Shown in pieces: positions 53,118-64,000 of a stretch of 64,000 nucleotides of DNA. The stretch is from Topomyia yanbarensis (taxonomy: Eukaryota > Arthropoda > Insecta > Diptera > Culicidae), in the NCBI RefSeq assembly GCF_030247195.1, contig NC_080672.1, forward strand, positions 27,349,906 to 27,413,905, in the 5' to 3' direction. The position numbers and the translations under genes were made by a program. The number at the start of each line of letters is the position of its first letter. The stretch's first letter is position 1. The notes beneath the pieces were generated by a model. The model was given only the letters and a program-made list of their open reading frames with translations, was not told the DNA's origin and did not search any database.

Positions 53118-54689
53118 TTTCGTTTATCGTATGCTTTTAAAATATCAAGAAAAAAAATTTCTCCCTAATATTTTTCATATCAAGTAATAAAAAAGAACTA
53201 ATAGTTGTTGCTATGCAGGAAGATTTTAGCAATTATTGCAATTATTTCATTTAAAGTAGATAACAAATTTCTTCACATTGTGGTCATTAATTTTGAATTT
53301 TGGCATCTGGATCCCAATGCTTGGGAGACTGGACTCAAAAAGATTTCAAATATTCAAGACGAGGAATATTTCTTGAATTCGTCTTACCAGTAGCAACACA
53401 GATAAAGAGAAAGTGCACGCGACTTGCTATGACGCGTGCAGATCCTTTTTCGCATTGATTTGAGTATATTTGCTTCCTGTCCTGTTGCATCTTGGGGGTC
53501 AATAATTGCTCTCCAGTGATCGTACAATACTTTACGATCGCGGTTAACTCTTCTTTCTTACTTCTGGCCATTACAGACCACGAGTGTCAAAATGCGTTCT
53601 TTGGCCTTTGCTTCCTCACTGATGAAACTGGCTTTTGATTTGGAGTTATTGGAAACAGTTTTTACAGTTTGCCATTATTGCATGAACAGCTGTCACAAAT
53701 TTGGTGACCGTTTATGGATTAGGTGATGAAATTGAAGACTGTGTATTGGCCTTACTTACCGAAGCCGAGTTTTTCGTAGCGACTCCTGTCCACGGTTTAT
53801 GATAGTGAATCGTTTTAATATAGAACGGGCAGTTAGGAATCTGTCATTGATACGTGCAATGTTTTGTCTGTGGAATTGCAGTGTCTAGTGTTATGTATTG
53901 TAGTTTCAAGTAGGAAGACCCCATTCTTACAACGTATTCACGATATCTAGGAATATGTTTTTCCATGTATCCTTTGTAACTGATTCCACTTTTCTGAATT
54001 GAGACATGGTTTTATTAAAAAAGACTACATCGCAAGTGCAAAGCGCTAGATCGTGTAATCGAATCTCGATTTTGCCATTATCCATAATCACGATGTTTTC
54101 GAATTTGATTTTAACACTGTCACGATCAACGACCTGTTGTAGGTGGTTATGCCAAATGATTTTATTTACTTGAATACTTGATATGATTGAATTGGATAGA
54201 GGTGTTCTTCGTAAGGCTTAGCTCTGAAAACTTTTAGAAAATGTTCCACCCGGCAAGTACCAGGTCCAAAACGAAAAGACCCAAAGTCGGTGGTTACGCT
54301 ATTTTATGTTACGTTAAAAAAAACTTAGTGCATCCATTATCAACAATTAATACCAATACTTCAACTATAAAAGTGGCCATTCATACTCTAGTGAACCTAA
54401 TTGTATATCATTATGTTGATTTCTAACAGAAAGTTGCTTCCACCTTTCGCTTTAATACAAAACCGGTCGCAAACGCGAGCATTCTAGCATTCTTACTCCC
54501 GTGATCTCGCTATAATAGAAAAGTACGAATTTATAAACGCGCAATTTCTTTGCACGATCATAAATCGTACTCGTTCGGAAGTAACTTCTCTAAAATACGA
54601 TGCTTATATACACTAGACAACAAGGCGCCAGTTAGCGCCTTCAGTTAGATTAAGAAGCTCACTTTTCTATTTCAGCTGAACAGTACACT
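53118..54689. other. Gene-free stretch
   Basis: AT-rich sequence with several short frames (for example 53335-53571 minus and 54241-54426 plus) that show no family motif. No element boundaries were seen. Confidence 0.35.
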
Positions 54690-55110
54690 TAAAATTAAAC
54701 ATCAGTATGACGGCCTGCTCAAACAGTCGAAAACCCAACGCAAAAGACAACATGGTTATATAAACATGTGATGTTATACAAACGCTAGGATGCGCGAAAT
54801 AATCACGCCCACGCTGTCAAACACGTTAACATAAAAACGCTTGTGCTCTTGACGGTAATACAAATGTGGTAACGCATGCGAGCATGCAATCGCGATGATT
54901 CACGCACATCTACGCCCGCCATCTCGCATACATAAAACACTCCAGCGATCAAATCAATATGTTCGCACTTACGAATTTTTATACGCGGTCTAAAACGCGA
55001 TTATACCGACAGACGTTTCAGCACGATCATGAATCAATCTCATCCGAAAGCCCCTGCCATTGTACCTAGCAGCCTAGGTCCATGCTTTCCATCCCGACCC
55101 AAAAAAAAAT
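54690..55110 (+). repeat. Copy of the CGCGTGT-rich repeat, reversed
   Basis: Reverse-complement matches to 16017-16380 include cacgttaacataaaaacgct, gcgatcaa and cctagcagcctaggtccatg. It lacks coding capacity. Confidence 0.55.
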
Positions 55111-55904
55111 AAATTTAGGCGAATTCTTAGGGCGTCACGGCCAGATGCTGTAAAATCCGACGGGTATTTTTGAGTAAGATTTTATTGTCTTTTTGATAAC
55201 AGACCACGCAATTGCGCATTGCGATATTAAACTCATATTACAGCAAAGGCAGTGAACGGTGATGAATGACGAATTTCTGTAGCTGTACGTGCAACGCACA
55301 ACCGGGATCCGAACCAGTACCCGGATCCGGACCAGTCCCTGGATCTAGCCTATCCCCTTTTCCCCTTACCAAGTCCGAGTCTGAACCAGGCCCAGATTTG
55401 GTGCTTAGATTCAGAAAATTGTCTGGATCCGGACCCTCAGTTCAGATACTTGGATCCAAACCGTAGGTCTTGCTTCCCGTACATGACGGGAAAGACTGTT
55501 CATGTTTTGCGCAGTCGCTGTTTCAATGTAACACCGATCGAAATACCGCACCACTATTCCGAGTAGGTTTTTTTCTGACTGTGTTTTGAAACTAGCCGAG
55601 TGTGAACCGATATTCGAATAAGGAATGTGTCGTGTAGAGAAAATCGAAACTCGTCTTTATCCACATTGTGTTCGCTTTGCTTGATGCGCAATACAATGAC
55701 AAGGAAAGTGCTACGCACTTCCAGACTATCCGACACGTTAATATTTATTGTATAAAAATTGATGGAACATGAGTGCGACGCAGAGAAGATTTGAATGTTA
55801 TGGTATTGCCGTTTGGTAATTTTTTTGTTGGGACCGTTTTAGTATTAAATGCCTTGCTACTAGAGCAATTTTTCTTATTACCGTAAAGGTATTACGGCCT
55901 AGTA
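55111..55904. other. Gene-free stretch
   Basis: A ggatccg-rich patch (ggatccgaaccagtacccgg and related, about 55303-55455) consists of several degenerate direct repeats of gatccgaacc/gatccggacc. No gene was recognised. Confidence 0.35.
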
Positions 55905-56330
55905 TTGGGTGTAGTGTTATGGGGGAACTCATTGCCTTCTAGATGTGAAGCATGCACTCAAAATCGCCGTTCGCACAAACATTCAAAAGCCTGCGCGAAT
56001 ATTCATGCACGGATTACACGGTTATACAAGCAATTTATAAACGCAGCACCCAGACGCTCACGCGTTGAATCCCGTTCAAATACAAACACTCGAGCCCTGC
56101 ACAATAAAACAACCCTCCTCACAAACGCGAACATACAATTACGGACATCCACGCAAACTTACGCCAGCGATCTCGCCAACATAAACACGCCCCTGTGATT
56201 AAGTGAGCATTTTGGCAACTACGAACTTCCAAGCTTCCACGCGATCATGTCACGTCTTGAAACCCCTACTCACGGTCCTAGCAGCCTTCATCCATATCTT
56301 CAGTTGGATCAATCTCAAGAAAATAAATGA
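55905..56330 (+). repeat. Second reversed copy of the CGCGTGT-rich repeat
   Basis: It contains aaacactcgagccctgcac, cacgcgatcatgtcacg, cctagcagcctt and cagttggatcaatctcaag, related to the copies at 16190-16300 and 54690-55110. Confidence 0.55.
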
Positions 56331-56386
56331 CTAGACAACAGGCGACATTGCTGGTCATTTTAGACATATGGGGGAACGGAAGGAAT

Positions 56387-56427
56387 CATGAATTTATGAA
56401 CGGAAAAAATCCGTTCATAAATTCATG
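56387..56427. repeat. Perfect hairpin: 18-bp arms, 5-nt loop
   Basis: The arm catgaatttatgaacgga (56387-56404) pairs exactly with 56410-56427 around aaaaa. It lies at the start of the CATGATTTC-rich tract. Confidence 0.9.
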
Positions 56428-57740
56428 AACAAAAGGTAACGATTTCGTAAACTGAACGATTTACGAAAACCGTGACCAAGTTCCTGAAATTATAAATAAT
56501 AAACCTTGTATTCATGAAACTATTTGTGTTTTCTTAAATCCAGTTCGCCCCGAGTATATACATGGCGTTACATTAGAATGTTTGGTTGGGTGACTGTTAC
56601 TGTTCCCTGGACACGTTTAGTTTTTGTTGTGATACTCGTTTTCATGATTTAGGAATACACAGTCGACAGTCAAACGTTGTTCATGATTTCGAAAGCTTAT
56701 TCGCGATTCTTGTGAATTCTCATGACGTTAGCGGGATTAAAGTTCATGACTTCAAGATATTAGTCGCGATGCTCGTGATTTCTATTTACGTTATCGGGAT
56801 ATTTTAGTCATGCGTAGAGTGATTCATGTTCATGATTTCAGAATCTTTGTCTCGCTTTTAAATATATTTGTCACGAGTTGTGTGATTTGTGTTCATGATT
56901 TCAGGACATTAGTCGCGATTTTTTTTCATGTTATCGTGATATTTTAATCATGAATAGAGCAATTCATATTCATGATTTCAGGATCTTAGTCACGTTTTTT
57001 GTAATTTATGTTCATGTTATCATGAGTGCTTACTTTCAAAGAGTAATGTAACTAATGTTCATGATATCAGCAGTTATCATGGTATTCGTAAATTCTCTTT
57101 GCCTTATCGTGACCTATTATTTTTTGGTTACTAACGGTTTTTTTACTCGGAATAATGTGACAATATGTACTGGATCATTAAAATATTAACTCATTCGCGA
57201 TATCTGGTTCTGTGAACTATATCACCCACACTATTTGGGGTTCTCAGTGCAGTTTTCGTTTTCTGTACAGACGTCATAATGAACCTTATCAAATGGATAA
57301 CGAAGTTTCGAGGCCCTAATATTTTTTTTATAACTACTGCTCGTACCTATTGCTGGTCGCCAGCAGCTGGGTATTTCGTGAAAAAGTGCACGAAACAAAA
57401 ATGATTCCACGATTGATACTCCAAATTTTGTGAAAGAGTTCATGTAAAAATTTCATTACCATGTTGCAGGAAATTGTAAATGATTAAATCACAAGCACGC
57501 AAATAGGTACTAGATAGATCGTAAATCATGTACTAGGAATCATGAACCAGTTCACGAATACATGAATAATATTTGATGATTTTGTGAATCATTTCACGAG
57601 CACGGATATTGGATCGTGACTAATATATTAGGGATCATGAATTAGTTCACGAGGATTGAATGGATTCATGAATAAAATTCCGAATTTCGTGAAATAGTTC
57701 ACGAAAAAATAGCCAGAATGTTTTGATTTTCTGAACTATA
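56428..57740. repeat. Degenerate CATGATTTC-rich tract
   Basis: The phrase ttcatgatttcaggatctta and its variants recur irregularly, about every 60-80 bp, between 56630 and 57070. From about 57500 to 57720 the reverse form (gaatcatgaaccagttcacg and similar) appears. The two halves therefore face each other, as in a decayed large inverted repeat. The frame at 56586-56807 reads the repeats. Confidence 0.55.
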
Positions 57741-58229
57741 ATCATGAGTCAACCTTTTGTTTTATGAATAATGATCATAAAGTTGTAAACTAGTTCGCGT
57801 ACTAAGAAGCGAATTAGAAATAATTTGGCGGAAACCGAAATTTCCAACACAAAATTTACAAAACAAAACCAAATGTTTCCAATAATGAATGCGTTATGCG
57901 GGCGTTACTGAAGGGAAATTGAACATAATTATAAAAGCCATGATTTTTGTCCGTGGTCCTGTTTTCGTAACGTAAAATCGTGATTGTTCCAGAATTCATG
58001 GAACTGTATGCACGATTTTGGGAACAATATTTTTCCGTGTATGTATGTAATTTACGGACTCCCAAACGGCTTAACCGATTGCCGTAAAAATTTTGTACGT
58101 AGTAGGTATTTGTTTTGGAGCGTGTTTGTTTGCTATTGGTTGGGAATTATCTGCCCGCCAGATGGCGCTTCGGGACAAATTGTGTTTTTCTCCTATTTTG
58201 TTGAAAGTCGCAGCAACGCGCGATGGGTA
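57741..58229. other. Gene-free stretch
   Basis: No motif or repeat end recognised. The frame at 57984-58382 runs into the next repeat copy and is not supported as a gene. Confidence 0.3.
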
Positions 58230-58385
58230 TTAGCTAGTGAAATATACACGCGATGTTACATACTCGCCAGCGCACGCGACATACATACAAATGCCTACGC
58301 TATCAAGCACGTTGACATACAAAACACTCGAATCCTTCGCGATAATCCACGCACTGTTACGCCCGCAGTTTCGCACACATGAGAA
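58230..58385 (+). repeat. Short reversed copy of the CGCGTGT-rich repeat
   Basis: Shared phrases include gcacgttgacatacaaaac, actcgaatccttcgcgataa and ccacgcactgttacgccc. Confidence 0.55.
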
Positions 58386-59001
58386 CGATCGTGCTTTATT
58401 TGAATGTACAACTCCTTGAGAATATTTTTATGAATTTTCAAAGAGATATGCGCAAAAAATCAACTATCGACTCGTCTACCAAGAGCAATGAATGGAAAAA
58501 TGAAACTTTAAACTCAATTATTTCGAAATATTGTTTTTTCCAAAAATGACTTTTTTGTGATCGCGGTTGCCTGCTTCTGAGCCGATCTGCTTCATTTTTT
58601 TAAATTGCTCTTAACGTTTCCTTTTTCGCGCCCAAATATTTTATTGCAAGGGTAAGAAATTTTTAAATCGATCTTTAAAGCTCGAAACTGCCTCAATGTA
58701 GAATATTGTATCAAACTCTTCACCGTATTCTGAAAGGTCACAATTTATTTTGAACCTTGCACGATTCAACTTTCTGGAAAAAGTCTTCAAGATTTCATAT
58801 GGTCTTCCAAACATCAATAAAATATTTTTTTTTGGATTTAATGGCTGCATGAAGTTGTGATTGAAATGTTCATGTGTTTTAGGAATATAACCTGGGAAAT
58901 CAACTATTTGGGATTCCTTATAAATCATCCTACTAAATATGAAATTAAATGGATCAAATATGTCGGGGGTGTGGTTGTGTGTGATCTCGCTCTAGAGGCA
59001 G
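58386..59001. other. Gene-free stretch
   Basis: AT-rich. The 95-aa minus-strand frame at 58641-58928 has no motif known to me. No element ends were noted. Confidence 0.3.
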
Positions 59002-60278
59002 TGCACAGTGGTCCAGAATGCGAATAAGCAGGAATTTTAACTTTTAGCTAAAATTAAATGACTTAGCCTTACAACATGTTTGGCAAAGTTGTTGTACTTT
59101 GCGAGACTCTTCTTTTTGTTTAAACCGACACTAGGGTGGTTCTAAATTTAGCAATATTTAAAATAGAACATTTTAACGGTTTGAGATAGAGCTTAACTGT
59201 CTTCAATGAAGTTGTAGAGCAACACATATTTGACAAATTTGCTGAAGACATGCAAGCTCTAGCTTTTATATTTTTCATTGCACGAGAAATTCAAATGTAA
59301 ACTTTAGGGTGCTCCTTAAAAAACGGTTTTATTTCTATAACTTTTGAAGTTTTTATTTTACGCTAAAGTACCCTTTGGACAACTTGAAGATTATTTTAGG
59401 GCACATAATTTGCTTTAAAATACCACCTACTTAACTTTTTTCGTTTAAAAGTTTTAAGAACTTTTATATAAAAAATATAACTTTTTCAAATAGAATTATC
59501 TTCAATTCGGGCACTGAACATTAAATACTGTTGCTTTCATATAAAATAGCATGCTTTGTAGTATAGATCACCAAAAAATGGCAAATACGATATTTTTTAT
59601 ATTTTGCAATATTGACTCAAAACATAGTTTATTTTTAGTAAAAACTATATATATCTTTCTAACGAGTGAAGCTAGAGGTTCAATATGTTAAGACAAATTA
59701 TTCTCCTTCAAAATATCTGAAAGTATTTCTAAAGTGATCTTAATGAAAAATCAAAACTGCAAAAGTTATACAAAGAAAACCATTTTTTAAGAAACACCCT
59801 AATTTTTTTTGGTAGATTTATTATAAAATGAAAAGTACACGACATAGAATTTCAGTGTCTTCGACAAAGTTTTTTAAAATTTAATTTTCTTCAACTTTCT
59901 GGAATACATCGAAACTCTATCTCGAACCATTAAAAAGTTAATTTTCTGATTTTAAAAAAAATAGAACCAACCTATTTCCGACTTTAAATTTGTTGTAAAA
60001 TAAAAAGTATGACAGATAGTGCTTACATGTCTTCAGCAAACTTTTCCAAAATTTGTCGTTCTACAACTTCGCTGAAGGTCGTTTGGCTCTAGCTAGAATG
60101 ATTAAAAAGTTAATTTTTTGATCTTGGTAAAATTAAAAACCACCCTAACTGTTGTTTTAACAAAAAGAGGGGGTTCATAAACTACGAAAACTTCTCCAAA
60201 GACTTAATAAGGCCAAGTTGTTTAGTTTTAGTAAAATCTCAAAGTTCCTGCTAAATTTACATTCTGGACCACTGTGCA
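59002..60278. mobile_element. TIR element of about 1.28 kb, non-coding
   Basis: The left end tgcacagtggtccagaatg and the right end cattctggaccactgtgca are exact inverted copies of 19 bp. Weaker similarity continues inward, through agcaggaa. The CAGTGGTCC core would suit a hAT-type end, but no 8-bp duplication was found. The interior is AT-rich without a gene and has several recurrent phrases such as agttgtag and gttaattttttgat. Confidence 0.7.
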
Positions 60279-60782
60279 GGGGTACGATCACTGTCGCCAA
60301 TGCGATCATCATCCGTTCTTCCTGGGGCGTCATCATAGCCAAGGGATAGCATAACGGTTTGTACATTGGGCTGGAGTCCCAAGGGTTGCGGATAGGAATT
60401 CTGCTTCTGGGGTGATTTTTTTTGCATAATTGCTTTCGTTTAACTCATCTGTGTCCCAGATGGATGGTATCTCGATTAGACAAGTTATTATCAAACCTGT
60501 ATCTTTCGCTTCGAGCACTGATATATAGCACAATTTCTTATAAAAATTCCATTATGTCATAGCTTTATTGAGAAAATAATCCAAAAACACAAATTTTCTT
60601 CATATTTCTCTTATGTGATAAGTGTTTGACACATTTTATTCAATTGGTAATTTTCTTATCAATTGATTGAGCGGAAGCAAATTATCATTGTTTTATGACA
60701 GCCTAAATGAAATAGGATTCTATTCAAAAAAGCTGTTTATACAAGAAGAAATGGTCTATCGAAAATAAAGTTATGTGTCCAT
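60279..60782. other. Gene-free stretch
   Basis: Small frames on the minus strand (60175-60366, 60333-60533) have no motif. Nothing else recognised. Confidence 0.3.
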
Positions 60783-61566
60783 TAGACTGGTTCATTTTTT
60801 GACTTTTAGCTCCACCAGGCTCTATTGATTCCTTTTATGGCCCTCAGTAATTGTGCAAATTTTAATATCAATCGGTTGTACGGACCCTCCAAAAATTTCA
60901 AAGTTTATATGGAAATTAGTATGGAAAATCGTTTAAAATGAAAAATAAATTCTTTAAAAATCACCTCATCAATCAATTCATGAGAACACTACATATTTCT
61001 AAAGGTATTCTTCAACTGAACACATTCGTGGAACATTGTAAGTTTGTGCAAAAATGGTGAGAAAAGTTATTAACTAAAGAAGCAGCATGACTTCAAAACA
61101 AGTGGTTTTTATTATTAATCATAGCAACCCTGTTTGAATTGCTCCATCGTTATACAGGTGTAAACCAGGCTTACTACCAACTGCTCCCGTATGGCAGATG
61201 CAGCTATTCAAACAGGCTTGCTATGATTAATAATAAAATCCACTTGCCTTGAAGTCATACTGTTTCTTTAGATAATAACTTTTCTCAGTGAATTTTCACA
61301 AACTTACAATGTTCCACGAATGTGTTCAGTTGAAGAATACCTTTAGAAATATATAGTGTTCTCATGAATTGATTGATGAGGTGATATTTTAAGAATTTAT
61401 TTTCAATTTTAACCGATTTTCCATACCAATTTCCCTATAAACTTTGAAATTTTTGCAGGGTCCGTAGACACAACCGATCGGTACCAAAATTTGCACGATT
61501 ACTAAGGGCCATAAAAGGAATTAATAGAGCCTGGTGGAGCTAAAAGTCAAAAATTGAACCAGTCTA
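60783..61566. mobile_element. Foldback-type element, 784 bp
   Basis: Nearly the whole element is an inverted repeat. Arms of about 350-370 bp, starting tagactggttca and ending tgaaccagtcta, are similar throughout (for example tgaattgattgatgaggtga against tcacctcatcaatcaattca). A short loop with gctcccgtatggcagatg lies near 61150-61210. It is flanked by 8-bp duplications gtgtccat (60775-60782) and gtgtctat (61567-61574). No coding capacity. A transcript across it would form a long RNA hairpin. Confidence 0.88.
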
Positions 61567-61574
61567 GTGTCTAT

Positions 61575-62430
61575 CCATTTTGCAGCCATGCTTTATCATT
61601 TTGTTTGTATCAATCAAATTGCTTGATCAGTTCATTTGATTGGAAATTTAACTTAATGTTAAAAACTCTCTCACCACAAATATTTTTGCATATGAAACTA
61701 TGCGATAAAAATGATTTTACGTCGAAACAAAAAGAGAAAATTGAATGGAGTCAAAGAAAGAATTGCGGAACTTGCAAAGATGCACTATTTTCATAATAAT
61801 AATGGTTATGTTTATTATTTACTATTTTAAGAAAATTAACGAAAATGCTAATAATAACACTAACTTTAAACTAATTTACTTCTAAAAGAATACTAAATTC
61901 ACTTAACTAAAAGGTTTTAATACAAATTTCTCTATCAAATTCTCCTGGCTTTCGAATGAAAAAAGGACTATACGTGCCATACTTTTTCAATAACCCAAAC
62001 ACATGAAGACAAAAAAAGATAAATGTATCACGTCGAATAACCAATTATTCAACTCTTCAAGACTAACAATCTGAATTATAAAAATGATGAGGTTAACTAT
62101 TAGGATTTTCAAGAAATGAACGAAAAATCGATCAAAATTGTTTAATTTTCAATAAATTACTTTGAAAAGGCATCACTCAATGTGAAATTTTCTCGCCTTC
62201 CCAATAAACCTAAACGATTTGTAACACAAAGTATACTTTTTAAGTCAGAGTAATTTTAAGTTTTTAACACAAAAAGTTCAATAACCTTGTAACGGTTGAG
62301 ATTTTTTTCTCAAAATATGACCGTCAATCACCCCTTGAGAGGTTCTTAACCATCAACCAAACACCCCGTATAAGCGATATCCTGCTAGCTATTTAGTCAA
62401 TAAGGCCATCTAAGTAAAATGACTCTAAAG
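61575..62430. other. Gene-free stretch
   Basis: AT-rich sequence, no gene or repeat end recognised. Confidence 0.35.
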
Positions 62431-63100
62431 TAACAATCTACGATTTAAACGATTTCCATTTCCCTGTGAAAATCCCCAACACCGTCGCGTCCGAACCGCA
62501 AATCCTGGTGCAACCAAAAAAAAAAGTGCAACCTTCACGCCAAACCATAATCCGACGAACAGAGAAGATTAGTGCAGTCGCGCAGATAGGCAACGCTTCC
62601 GACGTGTGATCGTGAGGTCGGGGTCTGCCGGTTGGGTGAAGGGAAAGGATCTGTTTGTAGTTTTGCGCACCGAAAAAGGAAAGCACAAGCGATAATTCTT
62701 GGCTTCCTTCCGTCACCCGTGCCAGCGCTCCGCCGCTGCTAATGCTACTAGCTACTACTACTACTGGCTGGTGATGGTGAGTTAGTTAGTGCCAAATCCT
62801 GTTGACTATACACGGGCTTATCGTAGGTAGAGCGAGCAATCTACATCCGTCCAAACACGGAACCGTCGCGCTGCACAATGGCGAGGTAGTTTGTAGCTAT
62901 TGTCTTGCGCTTTTTGTGCCGGATTCTCTGCACGGAGGAGGATACTGGAGACCACACGGGTGGATTTCATTCAACCCCTTTCATTATGCTGATGGAAAAC
63001 CGCGCGGGTGTTGGTGGTTGCATTCGAGGTGAGCTCTTTTGCATGCGGTGAACCCGGGTTTGCTACGGTGGCGAGCTAGAACGTGGTTTTGCTTTCCTTC
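62431..63100 (+). other. GC-richer stretch, possible non-coding exon
   Basis: Composition rises well above the flanks between about 62470 and 63070. A (cta)n run is at about 62744-62766. Splice-donor-like sequences occur at 62776 (gatggtgagtt) and 63029 (gaggtgagct). A 5' untranslated exon or promoter region of a neighbouring gene is possible, but no coding sequence supports it. Confidence 0.2.
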
Positions 63101-64000
63101 ATTTGTTAAGTCTTTATTCCATAATATTTGGAATAAGCTCGCTATGATTTGGATTTTCGCTTGAATTTATTTAATAACAATTATAATAATAAACCATGTG
63201 AAAATACGTTCTAGAACCAAATCTAAAAGTATTATTTGTCTAACCCTTTGTAAGCAAAAAAATTCGTTGAAAATTTCTAAAATGTAAGGATTCCTCTAAG
63301 CGAAAAAAAAACAAGTGAAAAGCGAAAAGCTTTCGCGAACTGTCCTTTGTGCAAGAAGAACGTTCAGCAAAGTAACAAACCTTAACTGGAACTAATTGTG
63401 TGCTCTGCCCTAGTTATCATCATAACTCAGCCTGAGAGGGCTTATAGGGAAAATAAAACGCAAAGCGCTCCAACCATCTGCAAAACTGTTCTTTTCATCT
63501 GGTGTGCACAACTCACTTGCAAACGCCACTCAGCTGTTCAACTCAGAAGAGCCTTTATACACATTTTATAGTCTCATACAGCGACAAAAATGGGCCGCTC
63601 TGGAAGTGAAAAGTGTGACTGTTCAGTGACACGATTACTATGCTAAATAGGCGTCGGACTGTCGTTTCGGTGGCTACTGTGATCCTTCCAGGGCTAAATA
63701 TTTTCCCAGCTCGAGTTTGTACATAGAATGCAGTCTTCCTGGAGTTTACACGAATGGGTTTATTTTCGAGAATAGATGACTGAGACGGACATAATATCAG
63801 GAATCTGAAATTAGAAGCGACTGGCTCAAATGACACGTTCCCCATAGTGAATCGAAGATTTGTGCCTTGCCATGATTTGTCTTTCCATCATTTTCCTGAT
63901 GAGAATAATTGAGGAAGTGGTAAAGCTAGGGGTAAAAAATAATGAAAATAACAGAACAATTAAAACAGAGCATTCTGCACTCCCAGAAGGATGCTAAACG
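63101..64000. other. Gene-free stretch to the window end
   Basis: No coding signal beyond a 96-aa minus-strand frame (63555-63845) without recognisable motif. No repeat boundary was seen. Confidence 0.3.

Noticed and set aside
54241..54426. 61-aa plus-strand frame
   Set aside because: AT-rich, no motif, and no context.
62802..63032. 76-aa frame in the GC-richer stretch
   Set aside because: No motif and no supporting splice or promoter evidence.

Overview
This window looks like a stretch of a large, repeat-rich mosquito genome, most likely Aedes. I infer this from its elements: a DD37E mariner-type transposon, BEL/Pao, R1-type and RNase H-bearing non-LTR elements, many hAT-type MITEs with 8-bp target duplications, and an insect-like RpL9 copy. 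No species is proven. Ordinary host coding content is minimal. The only recognisable host gene is an intronless ribosomal protein L9 (uL6) copy at 50793-51365, which may be a retrocopy. No tRNA, rRNA or CRISPR array was seen.

Layout. 1-1240: a dispersed CGCGTGT-rich repeat with a perfect 79-bp inverted and a 52-bp direct repeat. 2188-5241: inverted-repeat elements and a 260-bp hAT MITE. 5361-8132: a TA-flanked MITE that received a TTAA-flanked piggyBac-like element (6237-7938), which itself carries a third repeat. 8133-13800: mostly unassigned. 13811-14709: a GGGGTGAC inverted-repeat element. 16017-17716: three dispersed repeat families. 17716-31951: a three-level nest. A decayed R1-type LINE is split by an 11.2-kb hAT-type element (19770-30976, 8-bp duplications), which contains a full-length I-superfamily-like LINE with both ORFs open (20810-26977, minus strand, 11-bp duplications) and an ORF1-only LINE (28631-29840). 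33084-34020: a junction of the 5' end of one LINE with the 3' end of the other. 34386-36768: two more hAT MITEs. 37011-38255: a DD37E mariner with perfect TIRs but a frameshifted transposase. 40998-42110: a MITE-like repeat. 42969-50427: a BEL/Pao element with two 471-bp LTRs, broken by stops, a deletion and a 788-bp hAT insertion. 50793-51365: RpL9. 54690-58385: more CGCGTGT-type repeat and a degenerate CATGATTTC-rich tract. 59002-61566: a long-TIR element and a 784-bp foldback element. 61575-64000: no gene recognised.

How the parts relate. The window is largely a record of successive transposition. Target-site duplications give the order of events: the R1 element came first, then the hAT, then the LINE inside it; the BEL came before the hAT MITE inside its reverse transcriptase. 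The only element whose proteins appear fully competent is the minus-strand LINE at 20810-26977. Boundaries and motif calls come from reading the sequence by eye, with no database search.
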